Of a stretch of DNA of 64,000 bases, positions 23,983 to 33,174 are shown piece after piece. Source of the DNA: Chalara sp. BL73 (Eukaryota > Ascomycota > Leotiomycetes > Helotiales); contig CAKJVC010000030.1 of assembly GCA_918026815.1 (NCBI GenBank), forward strand, positions 868,001-932,000, written 5' to 3'. The position numbers were made by a program, and so were the translations under genes. Positions within the stretch are counted from its first letter, which is position 1. The number at the start of each line of letters is the position of its first letter. The notes under the pieces are model-generated. The model saw only the letters and a program-made list of their open reading frames with translations. It did no database searches and had not been told where the DNA came from.

Positions 23983-24725
23983 GTTAGGCTTTTGTGAGGG
24001 TAGGCGTATCACAGATTGTGATACTTGCTGGGCGCTACCTGCGTGGCATTGAGGTATTGAAGATGAGTCTGTTTCGAGCTGTCGTTTAAAGCTATGGACG
24101 AGGCTGGTCTACAAGGCTGTAAGTCACGTGATTAGCCAAACCCTCTTGTGGCTGGACGAGGTTTGATTGGCTCGGACATAAAACGGATATATGACTTTCG
24201 GGAGGTCCGTCCACACAACTTCGACGCGTCTTCTTTTTTGCATCGATGACCTCATTCCCCGTTTTTAAGTGGCTTAAGCCTTCCGCTTCAAAACCTTAAA
24301 AGTGGCCAGTCTAGTGTTTACTGCCAACCAGGAAAAGGGAAAGCAAGCAGGGCCTTGGTGTTTCCCTTTCCCCAAGCTTGATTATGATGATGTCAATGGT
24401 CCCATTTGTCACCTTCTTGCTTATGAAGTACTACTACCGTATTGCTGAGTCGGCAGATTATCTGGGCACCACCTTGGTGTTGATACTGCGATATAGTAGT
24501 GTGAAGCGGAGCTCGGAGGGTCACGTCGGCCAAGCATCGTTGTACCAAACTAGATCATATACTTGCCCTTCTGCTTTCCCAGAGAAGTTCATTTCTTCTT
24601 TTTTCTCTCCCTCATACAGTCTTACATTCCATAATATCTCATTCGCGCTTCTCCATTCGGTGAACTGTCGCTTCCGCCACAACTTCTTAAACAACCTATA
24701 GTACTCCATAGCAGACAAACCAAGC
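23983..24725. promoter_or_regulatory. Divergent promoter region, KIN28 (-) and SFK1-like (+)
   Basis: About 740 bp separate the two start codons. It includes a TCACGTGA octamer at 24124-24131 and CT-rich leader sequence near 24590-24650. A plus-strand frame at 24378-24701 has no protein character. Confidence 0.45.
24124..24131. promoter_or_regulatory. E-box octamer TCACGTGA in divergent promoter
   Basis: The palindrome contains CACGTG, the core bound by fungal bHLH factors of the Cbf1/Pho4/SREBP type. It lies about 140 bp upstream of KIN28 and 600 bp upstream of the Sfk1-like start. Identical octamers occur at 12823-12830 and 31731-31738. Binding is inferred only. Confidence 0.35.
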
Positions 24726-25683
24726 ATGTGGGGAGTATCGTACTGGGTATGTAAACAAGCACCGATGCACCATCAATTCCTCAGCATCTAACAATTGCAG
24801 GTCTTCCCAGTCATTTCAAGCCTCTGCTGGCTCGGCATGCTCCTCGGCCTCCTAATTACCTGGCTTGTTGAAGGCAGCCCACACTACGCCTCCATGGACC
24901 CAAGCCAGAAAATTGCATATATATCCGATGTTGGCGCGCAATGGCTCAAGCCGCTCTTCATCGCCGGCTCCGTGGTCACCACTGTTTTCCTCGATTTGGG
25001 ATTCATTTCTGCGCGATTCCTCCGTCACAACGGCCGTTTGGCCGCCAACACATCCATGTTCCAGAAGGTATTGAGCTGGCTGAGCATATTATTCGCCGCG
25101 GTCGGCACGGTAGGCTTGATCTGCCTCAGTATTTTCGATACGCTGCGACATCCGACGCTGCATGATCTTTTCCTGCTGCTCTTCATTGCGGGATATGTAA
25201 TTTCGGCCATCTTTACATGCTGGGAATACCAACGGCTCGGTATTCGTACGTCTCTCTTGCCCCCCCGCCTTCCGGGTTGCAAATTAACAAGAAGCAGATT
25301 TCCGCGAGCACCGCATCCTCCGTATCTCCTTCTGGATCAAGCTCGTCTTCATCATTATTGAGATCTGCCTCGCGATCGCCTTTGGCGTCTGCAACTTCCG
25401 CGACCGCTTCAACGTAGCCGCCGTGCTGGAATGGGTCATTGCCTTCATCTTCACGCTGTGGGTCTTCTCCTTCTTCGTCGATCTCATCCCAGCCGTCAAA
25501 ACAAAGGGTGCGCCAATGAATAGGCCCACGGAGATGGAGATTGAGGAGGGGAACATGAATTACGATGGTGCCACCAACGCGGGAAGATACACGGGAGAGA
25601 GCGAGAGGACGCTTGGAGGAAACAACGTTCGGAATCTGAATGGGAAACCTGTTGCGCCGCCTGCTACAGGGACGAATTTCTAG
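24726..25683 (+). CDS. SFK1: FRAG1/DRAM/Sfk1 family membrane protein
   Basis: Exons 24726-24746, 24801-25245 and 25298-25683 give 283 aa; the first exon encodes only seven residues. Six hydrophobic segments are visible, from VFPVISSLCWLGMLLGLLITW to WVIAFIFTLWVFSFFVDL, followed by a soluble 60-residue tail. The motif DVGAQWLKPLFIAGS in the first loop and the layout are those of the FRAG1/DRAM/Sfk1 family. Yeast Sfk1 works at the plasma membrane in phosphoinositide signalling and lipid asymmetry. That role is inferred from family membership; other members act in lysosomes or GPI-anchor remodelling. Confidence 0.85.
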
Positions 25684-26171
25684 GTCGAGAGAGCGGTGGA
25701 GATTGGGGGCGTACCTGAGGTGAGCGAATGAAATAGCATTTAGCGTTCTTGGTGCATTATTTGGAAAACGGGATTTGCATTAGGACGGCGTTTTAAAGAG
25801 AGCATGGGTGACCGTAATGACCTTGTACATTAGTGAAACAGTCGAGGGAATGAACTATAGAATAATTATGACTTGAACTATATGAAGTTCCCTTAAGATT
25901 TGAGCATATTTGCTTCGCTGCTTCAGACGATATTTCTTTATGTAACCTTAGCACGCCAAACATGGCATGTCTAGTCCGAGAGCCGCTTGAGCTGACATTC
26001 GAGAGGAGAGCTCTGATTAGTTTTTGAAGCTAAAGATTCAAAGCCAAGGGAAGGCACTGCTGCTCATAGATCAGAATGGTATCTGTGTTTCTATCTTCCT
26101 TATCATCTGGAATTTAGTTATCCTAAACCTGTTCGTGATGCCCCTTTAATGCACCAAGAGAATATGCTCCC
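25684..26171. other. Intergenic, between convergent genes
   Basis: It holds the 3' regions of the Sfk1-like gene (+) and recyclin-1 (-). No other signal is seen. Confidence 0.5.
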
Positions 26172-28967
26172 TCACATGATGTCACATCCCATCCCGTACA
26201 TGCTCCTCTCAACATCCCTCTTCACGGAATACCAATCCGCCCTCCTCTCCGCAAACTCATACACCTCTTCCGCTCTAAAGATCCCGTAGAACCTCCCGCC
26301 ATCCGCGATGACCGTCGCCATCTCCTTTGCATGCTTCGCCTCAATCAAATATATCTGGCTCAGCTCCCTCAGCGCCTTGAAATACTCTAACAAATCCTGA
26401 TTTTTTAGAGTGCGGATGTAATTGTAGTAGATGTTCATATCGGAGATGAGTTTTATGGCGCCGTCGGTGCTGATGCGTTGACGCTTGAGGTGTTTGCAGA
26501 GGGCCGTGAAGAGGCGCAGCCCGACTTCCTGGTTGAAGACATCGAGCATCGTTTTGTCGGTGCTCCCCGTAAGCATCTTGGTGTGTGCTTCTACGATGGC
26601 CACGACCTGCGTTGCGGCTGCGGTGGGACCAATGTCAATATCTTGAGTGGAGCCATTAATGGCAGGAGGAGGATTGTAGTCGGTAGGTTTAGTTGCAGTG
26701 GAGCAAACGTACTCAACCTCGTCCATGAGAACATCGATGCCTTTATTGAGTCCTGCGGCCACGCGTTCGTCGAGCATCTGCTCAAACTTCTTTTTCGCTT
26801 GCGCGGCGGGGTCGAGGAAGTCGTTGCGGTCAGCCAGCTTGGTGGCTACGAGCTGTTGCTCGTAGAAGACGTCAACCATCTGGGAAATGAGGTCGCCGAC
26901 GTTGACAAGCTCAAGGAAGGTCACGAGTGGTGCGACGCTCTGTTTATGCTCGCTTACTTCGCGAGGGTTGTAGTTGCTTAGATGGTCTACTGCTCTATCG
27001 AAGCCGGTCTTCACGTGTCTGGTTCCGAGTATTTGGAGAAGACTGACAAAAACAGCTAGGCACTGCTCACGAGCTTCCTCTCCTGTCTGCCCCCCAAGTC
27101 GGACAAATAGTCCAGCACGCTCAATGCTTGCTTTTGCTGAGTGAGTAAGGTCCAATGCAACTTCAATGCTGAACAAAGATCGAATTCCTTCTAGCTTCGA
27201 AGCCATAAGTGCAGCCTTAGCAGCTAGTTCATCAGTTGGAGCCTCTGTAGGTAAAGGTGAGGCACTTCGAAAACCTTCTAGCCCCGGAGTCTGCGGTCTC
27301 GATGAGGCGGGAGAGATACCGTTTGGCGTCTGCAAGGTGCTCAAGCTTTTGGGGGCAGCTGGTACTGGGGACGGAGGAACAGGTTTGTTTGTTGCAAAAG
27401 GCGATGAAAGTGGTAAACTACCAACCACATTTACGGGCATCATAACCACCTTCTTAAAGGAGCTCAAGAAATCCTTCTTGTCCGCCTGCCGGTTGAAATT
27501 TCCCATGAAGAACGACTCAGTCGTTGCCTCTTGCGCAGATAGTTTGTTTTCCCAATTCCCCACTTCCGTCTCGGCCAGTCTTTTGAAATGGTCGAGTTCA
27601 TCAGTTAGATACAGATCTATATGAGGCTCGAACACTCTGGCTATAATAGCTTTGACTTTTTCAGGGAAACCACTACCTGAGTTTTTGGAAGGCTTCAAGG
27701 AGAATCCAAACTGCATGCTCTGTTCGAATATCCCTGAAACTGCTTGTAGGTATGATGGAATGCTCTGTTCATGACATTCATCAAACAGTGGCGTGACATA
27801 TTCCATCAAAACATCCTCTGCAACCTTGTCCAGAAATGGCTGCAAAACATCCTCGCCAACGGGAAATACTCTATCAATGATACTCGCCTGTTCGTTGATC
27901 TTTCTTGCGAGATTCTCCAAAAATGTTCGGGATGGGCCTAATGCTATGTCTCCTGAAGACGCCTGGTTAATACAATCCATAGGGTGACCAAGAACCTCTC
28001 GGTCCGAGAACATAGGGTGCTTTTGCACAAACAACTCCATTCCAGCATGACCCCCATTGAGTACACCAAGCACATGGGCATATCGGCGCATCCTCCCATC
28101 AATATCCCAGGCTTCGTAGCCATGCTCAAACTCTCTCAATACTGCATTCTCAAATATGCCAGTCATCGTGACCAGTTTTTCTTCTCGCTGTCTCCACCCT
28201 TGCGCCCAATCGCTTTTAGAAAATATGTGTAGATGCGCAAGCATTTGCGCTTGCTGTTCTGGATCACGATACACCCTAAATATGACGGGATCATTGTGAC
28301 TCTTTGATCTAGCAAGATCAAAGTAGAATGGCCCCAGAGCTGCATATATTTTCGCATATTCCTTCCTCGCAGATCCTCTTATAGACTTCACGCCTGCAAA
28401 AATATTCAGTAATGCCTCCGGATCCAGCATTGGCGCTCGAGAAGATGAAACGGGTCTGTTCCCCACCGAAGATGAGAGCGCGAGCGTCTCAAACCCGTCA
28501 AGCGAATTCCTTTCCACACTCTTCCTCTGACGTTCCTCCTCCACGCCAGCATCAAAAAGCATCGTACTCGTTTTCCTTGTTCCCCCACCGCTATCTACCC
28601 CATTGGCAGCAGCGACACCGATCCCTTTCTTTCCCTCCTCTTCCGCCCTAAGCCTCATCATCTCCCTCTTCGCCCTCAACGCCTCCTCAAACCGTTTCCG
28701 CGCCTCCCCGTCATTCCACACCCCCATAACTTTCAGCCTGGGCACCCACCTCGAGTCCTCATACACCATCTCCTGCATCCTTTTGCACGTTCTGGAGAAG
28801 TTCATGAGGTCCGGGATGGGAAGGTAGTCAAGGATCGTGGAGATTATTTCGGCGGGGAGGATGGGCTTGGTAGCTTGATCGAGCATGGAGGTTGCTTTGA
28901 GGGAAGAGATGATGGATGTGTTGCGTAGGGGCGCGCGGGTGGTCGGCGCGCGCTTGAAGTTCGACAT
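26172..28967 (-). CDS. RCY1: Recyclin-1, F-box protein with Sec10-like region
   Basis: A single exon of 931 aa runs from the ATG at 28967 (MSNFKRAPTTRAP); the frame stays open to 29102. An F-box near residues 35-80 (ILPAEIISTILDYLPIPDLMNFSRTCKRM) is followed by a long helical region related to exocyst Sec10. This includes YEAWDIDGRMRRYAHVLG, MEYVTPLFDECHEQSIPSYL and GMGCDIM at the very end. Recyclins link an SCF-type F-box to recycling of membrane proteins from early endosomes. A Pro/Ser-rich linker (residues about 565-620) separates two helical halves. Length (yeast Rcy1 840 aa) and domain order agree. Confidence 0.9.
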   Translation of the reverse strand: MSNFKRAPTTRAPLRNTSIISSLKATSMLDQATKPILPAEIISTILDYLPIPDLMNFSRTCKRMQEMVYEDSRWVPRLKVMGVWNDGEARKRFEEALRAKREMMRLRAEEEGKKGIGVAAANGVDSGGGTRKTSTMLFDAGVEEERQRKSVERNSLDGFETLALSSSVGNRPVSSSRAPMLDPEALLNIFAGVKSIRGSARKEYAKIYAALGPFYFDLARSKSHNDPVIFRVYRDPEQQAQMLAHLHIFSKSDWAQGWRQREEKLVTMTGIFENAVLREFEHGYEAWDIDGRMRRYAHVLGVLNGGHAGMELFVQKHPMFSDREVLGHPMDCINQASSGDIALGPSRTFLENLARKINEQASIIDRVFPVGEDVLQPFLDKVAEDVLMEYVTPLFDECHEQSIPSYLQAVSGIFEQSMQFGFSLKPSKNSGSGFPEKVKAIIARVFEPHIDLYLTDELDHFKRLAETEVGNWENKLSAQEATTESFFMGNFNRQADKKDFLSSFKKVVMMPVNVVGSLPLSSPFATNKPVPPSPVPAAPKSLSTLQTPNGISPASSRPQTPGLEGFRSASPLPTEAPTDELAAKAALMASKLEGIRSLFSIEVALDLTHSAKASIERAGLFVRLGGQTGEEAREQCLAVFVSLLQILGTRHVKTGFDRAVDHLSNYNPREVSEHKQSVAPLVTFLELVNVGDLISQMVDVFYEQQLVATKLADRNDFLDPAAQAKKKFEQMLDERVAAGLNKGIDVLMDEVEYVCSTATKPTDYNPPPAINGSTQDIDIGPTAAATQVVAIVEAHTKMLTGSTDKTMLDVFNQEVGLRLFTALCKHLKRQRISTDGAIKLISDMNIYYNYIRTLKNQDLLEYFKALRELSQIYLIEAKHAKEMATVIADGGRFYGIFRAEEVYEFAERRADWYSVKRDVERSMYGMGCDIM

Positions 28968-29715
28968 ATTTGGAGGATTGTCTAGGTCGATTGGGGGAAT
29001 TGGGAGGGAAAATAGGTGAAGGAAGATGAATTGTGTGGTTCGGCCTTGGGTCAAGAGATGTAAATTGCTGGCCTCGCTTGAGGGTACGAGGCTGAGTCCC
29101 ACTTTTTCAGTCGGTTCGGAAGAGTTAGAGCGATAGCCTTTCCATCTTGTTATCGTTTGCGATTCATTATAAAATTCTCATTATCCCAAGGGGTAGAATA
29201 AGCTTAATCCTATGCGGCCAAACCACATCGGGCATATGGGGTGTACTTATTTCTTAGTTAGCCATCGAAGTCATGATCTAAAATCTTACAGCAAGGGCCG
29301 AACACGACAACCTCAAGTGATAATTTCTAAACTTCAATGGTTCTCTTTCTGTTGCTACACAGGATTATTATTTCCTCACATAAAATTTGTGATGTGGACC
29401 CATCATTTAAGCTTAAGAATCCTCCGGGCTGCTAGAGGTTATATCGTCTCCGCTAGTGACGGAGTCGCTCTCTTCGACTCTCTTCCCGTTTCTCTTCCGA
29501 AATATCCCCTTCCATATAAGGTATCCCTTTTAGTTCCTTTTTCTACTCGTTCCTCCTCATTATCCCCTCCCATCCTCTCCCGAAACTACCAAAGCAAAAT
29601 CTCATACCCTCTTCTCTACTAATCAACGAATTAGCCCTGCAGTTTGTTGAACGAGTTTCATATTTCGATCGTTTCTTGCTATCTGAAAATTTCGGGCAAG
29701 TTTAGCTTATTTCCT
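28968..29715. other. Upstream region of recyclin-1
   Basis: It holds the promoter of the minus-strand recyclin gene and the flank of a pseudogene. A plus-strand frame at 29212-29622 (136 codons) has no recognisable domain and looks like chance over CT-rich sequence. Confidence 0.4.
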
Positions 29716-30390
29716 TCATTTCTTATCTTCCTCCCACCCATGATACATCTCGCCAAATTGCTCCCAGTAAGTGTCATGCGTTTTCAAGCTCCTCAGAAAT
29801 CGGCTCACTGCCTTCCTATCCTCTCTCTTGCCAGTCAACACACGCATCGGCACGTCGATCCCCTCTGCGTCTCCCGCCTCCATGAAAGAATAATGACACT
29901 GGGCGACCGCCGTCCAGAAACAGCTGTTGCGCGCACCAAAGGAACAGGGCTTCGAGGTCAAAGAGACGAGCTTGGTACCCCAGCAAAAAAAAACCTACGA
30001 CTCCCCAGCTTTTGATTTGCGGGATGGGCGAGAACGTGAAGACCTTGTTGATGGAGTTGAGGAGGCCGGGAAGGCGTGAGGCTTGGGTTGCGTGGTTTCC
30101 CATGCCGGACAGGAAGGTACGCATATGGGCTTGCTTGAGAGGGTTTGACCCTGGGAGGCCGAAACTAGAAGAGTTTTAGTAGCCGGCGAGGGATTGGGGA
30201 ATTGAATGAAGGGGAGCATACGTCGGTTCGTGGACTCGGTCGCCGTCAAAGAGATAGGGTACGAAGACCAAGTAATCGCGGGCAGCATCATCGTAGGTGA
30301 GGATATCTGCGCCTTGGAGTGTTGGTGATGTGAAGCCATGGATGTCGTAGAGATACAGGATTGCTTTTGTTGCTTTCTGATTGTCAGTGA
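29716..30390 (-). pseudogene. Dienelactone hydrolase family pseudogene
   Basis: Reading leftward, a first exon-like block (about 30382-30222) contains KAILYLYDIHGF and LQGADIL. A GT-AG intron (30221-30165, 57 nt) follows. Then comes FGLPGSNPLKQAHMRTF and INKVFTFSPIPQIKSWGVVG, both typical of fungal dienelactone hydrolases. At the nucleophile motif (GVVGxCWG) a run of nine A on the plus strand (29985-29993) breaks the frame. The sequence continues in another frame with CWGTKLVSLTS, then the catalytic-His region MYHGWEE, and a TGA at 29716. The protein start is not recognisable. The missing N-terminus and frameshift indicate a dead gene, though an assembly error in the homopolymer cannot be excluded. 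Confidence 0.7.
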
Positions 30391-31164
30391 CATCTGGTTG
30401 TGCTCGGTGACTCGGTATATTATGCGTTATAGCAATGGGCCTTATAATACATCAGGTTGTCTATCTTAGAGAAGATTCCTCTACGCTTGAGACCTAGACC
30501 AAGAACACTTGGAACATCTGTAAATTCTAATCAGTGTTATGAGGTTGACAGTAGCGAGAAATTTGAGCATACTGCCTGGATGTACGTTCTCTATTACTAC
30601 TTATGTATCATGAAGATGGCCCAGAGAAGCTCTGGCCTGTGGCCATTTCTGGCTTATTGGTGAGGACACGCCGCACAGCAGATTCCACATTTACTCAGCA
30701 AACCCCTATGTATTTTTCCGTTTGCGTCATAAATCTTTTCAAAGCGCCTGTGATACACAACCGCAGTTATTTCCGGAATCTGGCTCTTTAAAATGTAGCT
30801 GCCGAGCCTCATTAATGCTCCGATTCGAGTAAATATTTGACGTTTTAAGAATGTTTTCCTTTTTCATCGTGTTATAAATACGATGAAAAAAAAGGCAATA
30901 TTGTTATAACCATTAACTTCTGTAAGCATTAAATTAAATGTTAGTCCACAGTACGATCGTTGGCGATATGCATGTCTTGTATACTTGGTTATTGGTGTTT
31001 TAACCTGACTAGGTAGCATACTTGTATATCTAATTATTTGAAAACAGGCTCAATCCTTCTTGCGCCTTACATCAAAAATTCAAATTTGATTGACAACATC
31101 ATCTTCACCACCATCCAAGGCTCAACGTCCAGAACAATTTCCAAGCTCACTGAACGACTGCTAA
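30391..31164. other. Intergenic, AT-rich
   Basis: The 3' end may hold the eroded N-terminal exon of the dienelactone hydrolase pseudogene (a minus-strand segment near 30445-30510 containing RRGIFSKIDNLMYYKA), but this is uncertain. The rest is AT-rich without coding signal. The last 100 bp (31065-31164) read like a fungal 5' leader. Confidence 0.35.
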
Positions 31165-31440
31165 GATGACTACCGCACCTCTGCCATCATCTAAACCACC
31201 TTCTCAGAAGTCCCCATTGCCGATGAAACGGTCCAGGTTTAACCAACAAATTTTAGGAGCTGAAGATTGAATACCCGGGGCTCCGCCGCAATGAGGCTTT
31301 AGTCGCGTGGTTGACGAGCAAATTCCTTCCGCGGCGGGTTTTGAGGGCAATGGATGAGGGAACAAGGGTTGTGGATGGGTGGCGGATGACCGATGTTGCA
31401 ACGGCGTTGCCTCATGAGCTATATTTGTTGGCGGAGTGAC
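31165..31440 (+). pseudogene. Short frameshifted ORF, unidentified
   Basis: An ATG at 31165 opens a frame starting MTTAPLPSSKPPSQKS that ends in a TGA at 31268-31270. The next frame is open and coding-like from about 31258 to a TGA at 31438-31440 (IEYPGLRRNEALVAWLTS and more). One extra G near 31258-31260 explains the switch. Joined, the two halves would be roughly 90 residues. No known family is recognised. The leader-like sequence upstream suggests it was once expressed. A sequencing error is the alternative. Confidence 0.35.
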
Positions 31441-33174
31441 AAATTACGCCTGGAGAATTATACGACGTGGTGACTGATTGTTTTTGACTTGAGCTATGGG
31501 AGGAAGTCAGTAGAGTCCAATTGATGGGGCACATCGCCTGAAGCCCTTGGTATATATTCCGACTTGAATGTAAGGACGGAGCTAGCATTGCTGGAACAAT
31601 TGACTTTATCTTACTTCCAACAACAAATACTCAGAATTGTAAATGCAAGACTGGCCTGATATTGTACTCGCGCATTACTAAGAAAATAATGGTTCACCCG
31701 TGCATAATTACTACTTGCAATTACACATGGTCACGTGATGCTGCAATTAAATGATGCCTTGAGTTCCGAAAGATTCATATGATCAAAGGGCTTGTCACCT
31801 TGACATGAAAGATTGGGGAAAGAAAAGGAGACTGGCCCAGAAATATCGGCTGAATTAGGTGCTTGAAAATGCGCGTTACTACCAGCAAACCATCCCTAGG
31901 GTTCGCCTACCAAACAGCGCCACGCAATATCAAGCAAGGCCTTTAATACTTTTCAGGTTTATGTAGGACTGAGAGAAAATTACCACCATACTTATGGCTT
32001 GTCCAAGGGCACAAGGTCACTGTCTACCAGAGGTTCCAATACACAAGGTTAAGAAAATAGGGTCCCAATACACCTACAATATAGTGTAGGTGTATTGGGA
32101 CCCAAGAAAATAAGAAGAGCTTAGTAAGCTACACCGCTTGTTGAACTCCGTTTCCGTGTTTTTTCTGCTTCTGTAACCTGATTGCAACAGGTACCATAGA
32201 ATTACCCCAACGGAGGTAATCGGCTATTCGGCACGTCTTAAGTCCATTGCTAATTCCATGACTCTGTGGCCATTTGTGGCTTCAAGGCAGAAGCGAGTAG
32301 CCTTGAATCGGAAATGTTGAAGTGTTGAGGCTGACGCGGAGTTCCGAAGGTTGTTCTTCTGGAATCTGATCCTAGCATAGTGGAGCAGCAGGACTACAGT
32401 CATGAATGATTTCAAAGGGAAGCCCTCTTGAGAGATGGGATGTAGTCGCTCACTTTCTGTCTTCCCGTCTGTGAAAGTTGACCAAGAGATCATTAAATAT
32501 GGAAATAATGCTACCCCGCAAAAGGTAGATTGCTGCTAAAATGCTTGTTTGTGAACTTGCGCTCATGAGAGATGATTCAACAGGCTAACCAGCTCCAAGA
32601 GAGCAAAACACGGCTAAAGTGGATGCCTGGGCTGGCTCCACCAATTGGTTGCTTAATAATACGAAGAACAATGGGACTTGCTATGAAATGCTTTGATTGA
32701 CTAAGGGTGTCTTTTTTCTTGACCTTTGATTATCAAAAGATGCGGGGACTTACTGTTAACATGTCTTAATAAAAGGTCGATCGAGACGGAAGACTATATA
32801 TATATACTTTGACGAGGAATCCTGTATGTACCATAGCAAATCAATTACCATGATACATAAGCATACAGTAAAGTAGTATTGCTCTAGCCTTTTTGTCAAG
32901 GATGGTTCCCCACCTTTGTAAAATAATAAGGTGTTGTTCGGTCCCGAATCGATAAGCACCCCCCCGGTCCCTCACCAACCACCCAGCACATTGCCTCACA
33001 ATGCTTGCGCTAGTTTATCAAACAAAAAAAGAACTACGACACCGTAGGAAGGTGCCCTATTGGCAAATGTAGGTGATTCATCTAGTAATAGATTCTCTCT
33101 TCTCTTTCCTCGTCACCTTTTCCCGTTCCTTCCTTTTCCCATTGTTTCCTCATGGACTATCACAAGAGCGATTT
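31441..33174. other. Long intergenic region with mini-element
   Basis: It is AT-rich and without a supported gene. It contains the palindromic element at 32060-32103, a TCACGTGA octamer at 31731-31738, and the promoter of the ABC transporter at its right end. A minus-strand frame at 32493-32224 (89 codons) has no recognisable character. Confidence 0.45.
32051..32112. mobile_element. 44-bp palindromic mini-element flanked by 9-bp direct repeats
   Basis: Two perfect 19-bp inverted arms (32060-32078 and 32085-32103, starting GGGTCCCAATACACC) surround a 6-bp loop. The palindrome is bracketed by a perfect direct repeat AAGAAAATA at 32051-32059 and 32104-32112. Terminal inverted repeats plus a target-site duplication are the signs of DNA-transposon insertion; 9 bp is the usual duplication of Mutator-like elements. 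With no interior sequence it would be the smallest possible non-autonomous form or a deletion remnant. A hairpin-forming chance structure is the alternative, but the coincidence of perfect arms and perfect flanks is hard to dismiss. Confidence 0.6.

Noticed and set aside
23281..23997. Long plus-strand frame of 238 codons opposite the CDK7 gene
   Set aside because: It is the mirror of GC-rich kinase codons. The minus strand encodes an unmistakable kinase over the same bases.
31204..31401. Minus-strand frame of 65 codons over the small frameshifted ORF
   Set aside because: It is antisense to the more protein-like plus-strand reading and lacks a plausible start context.
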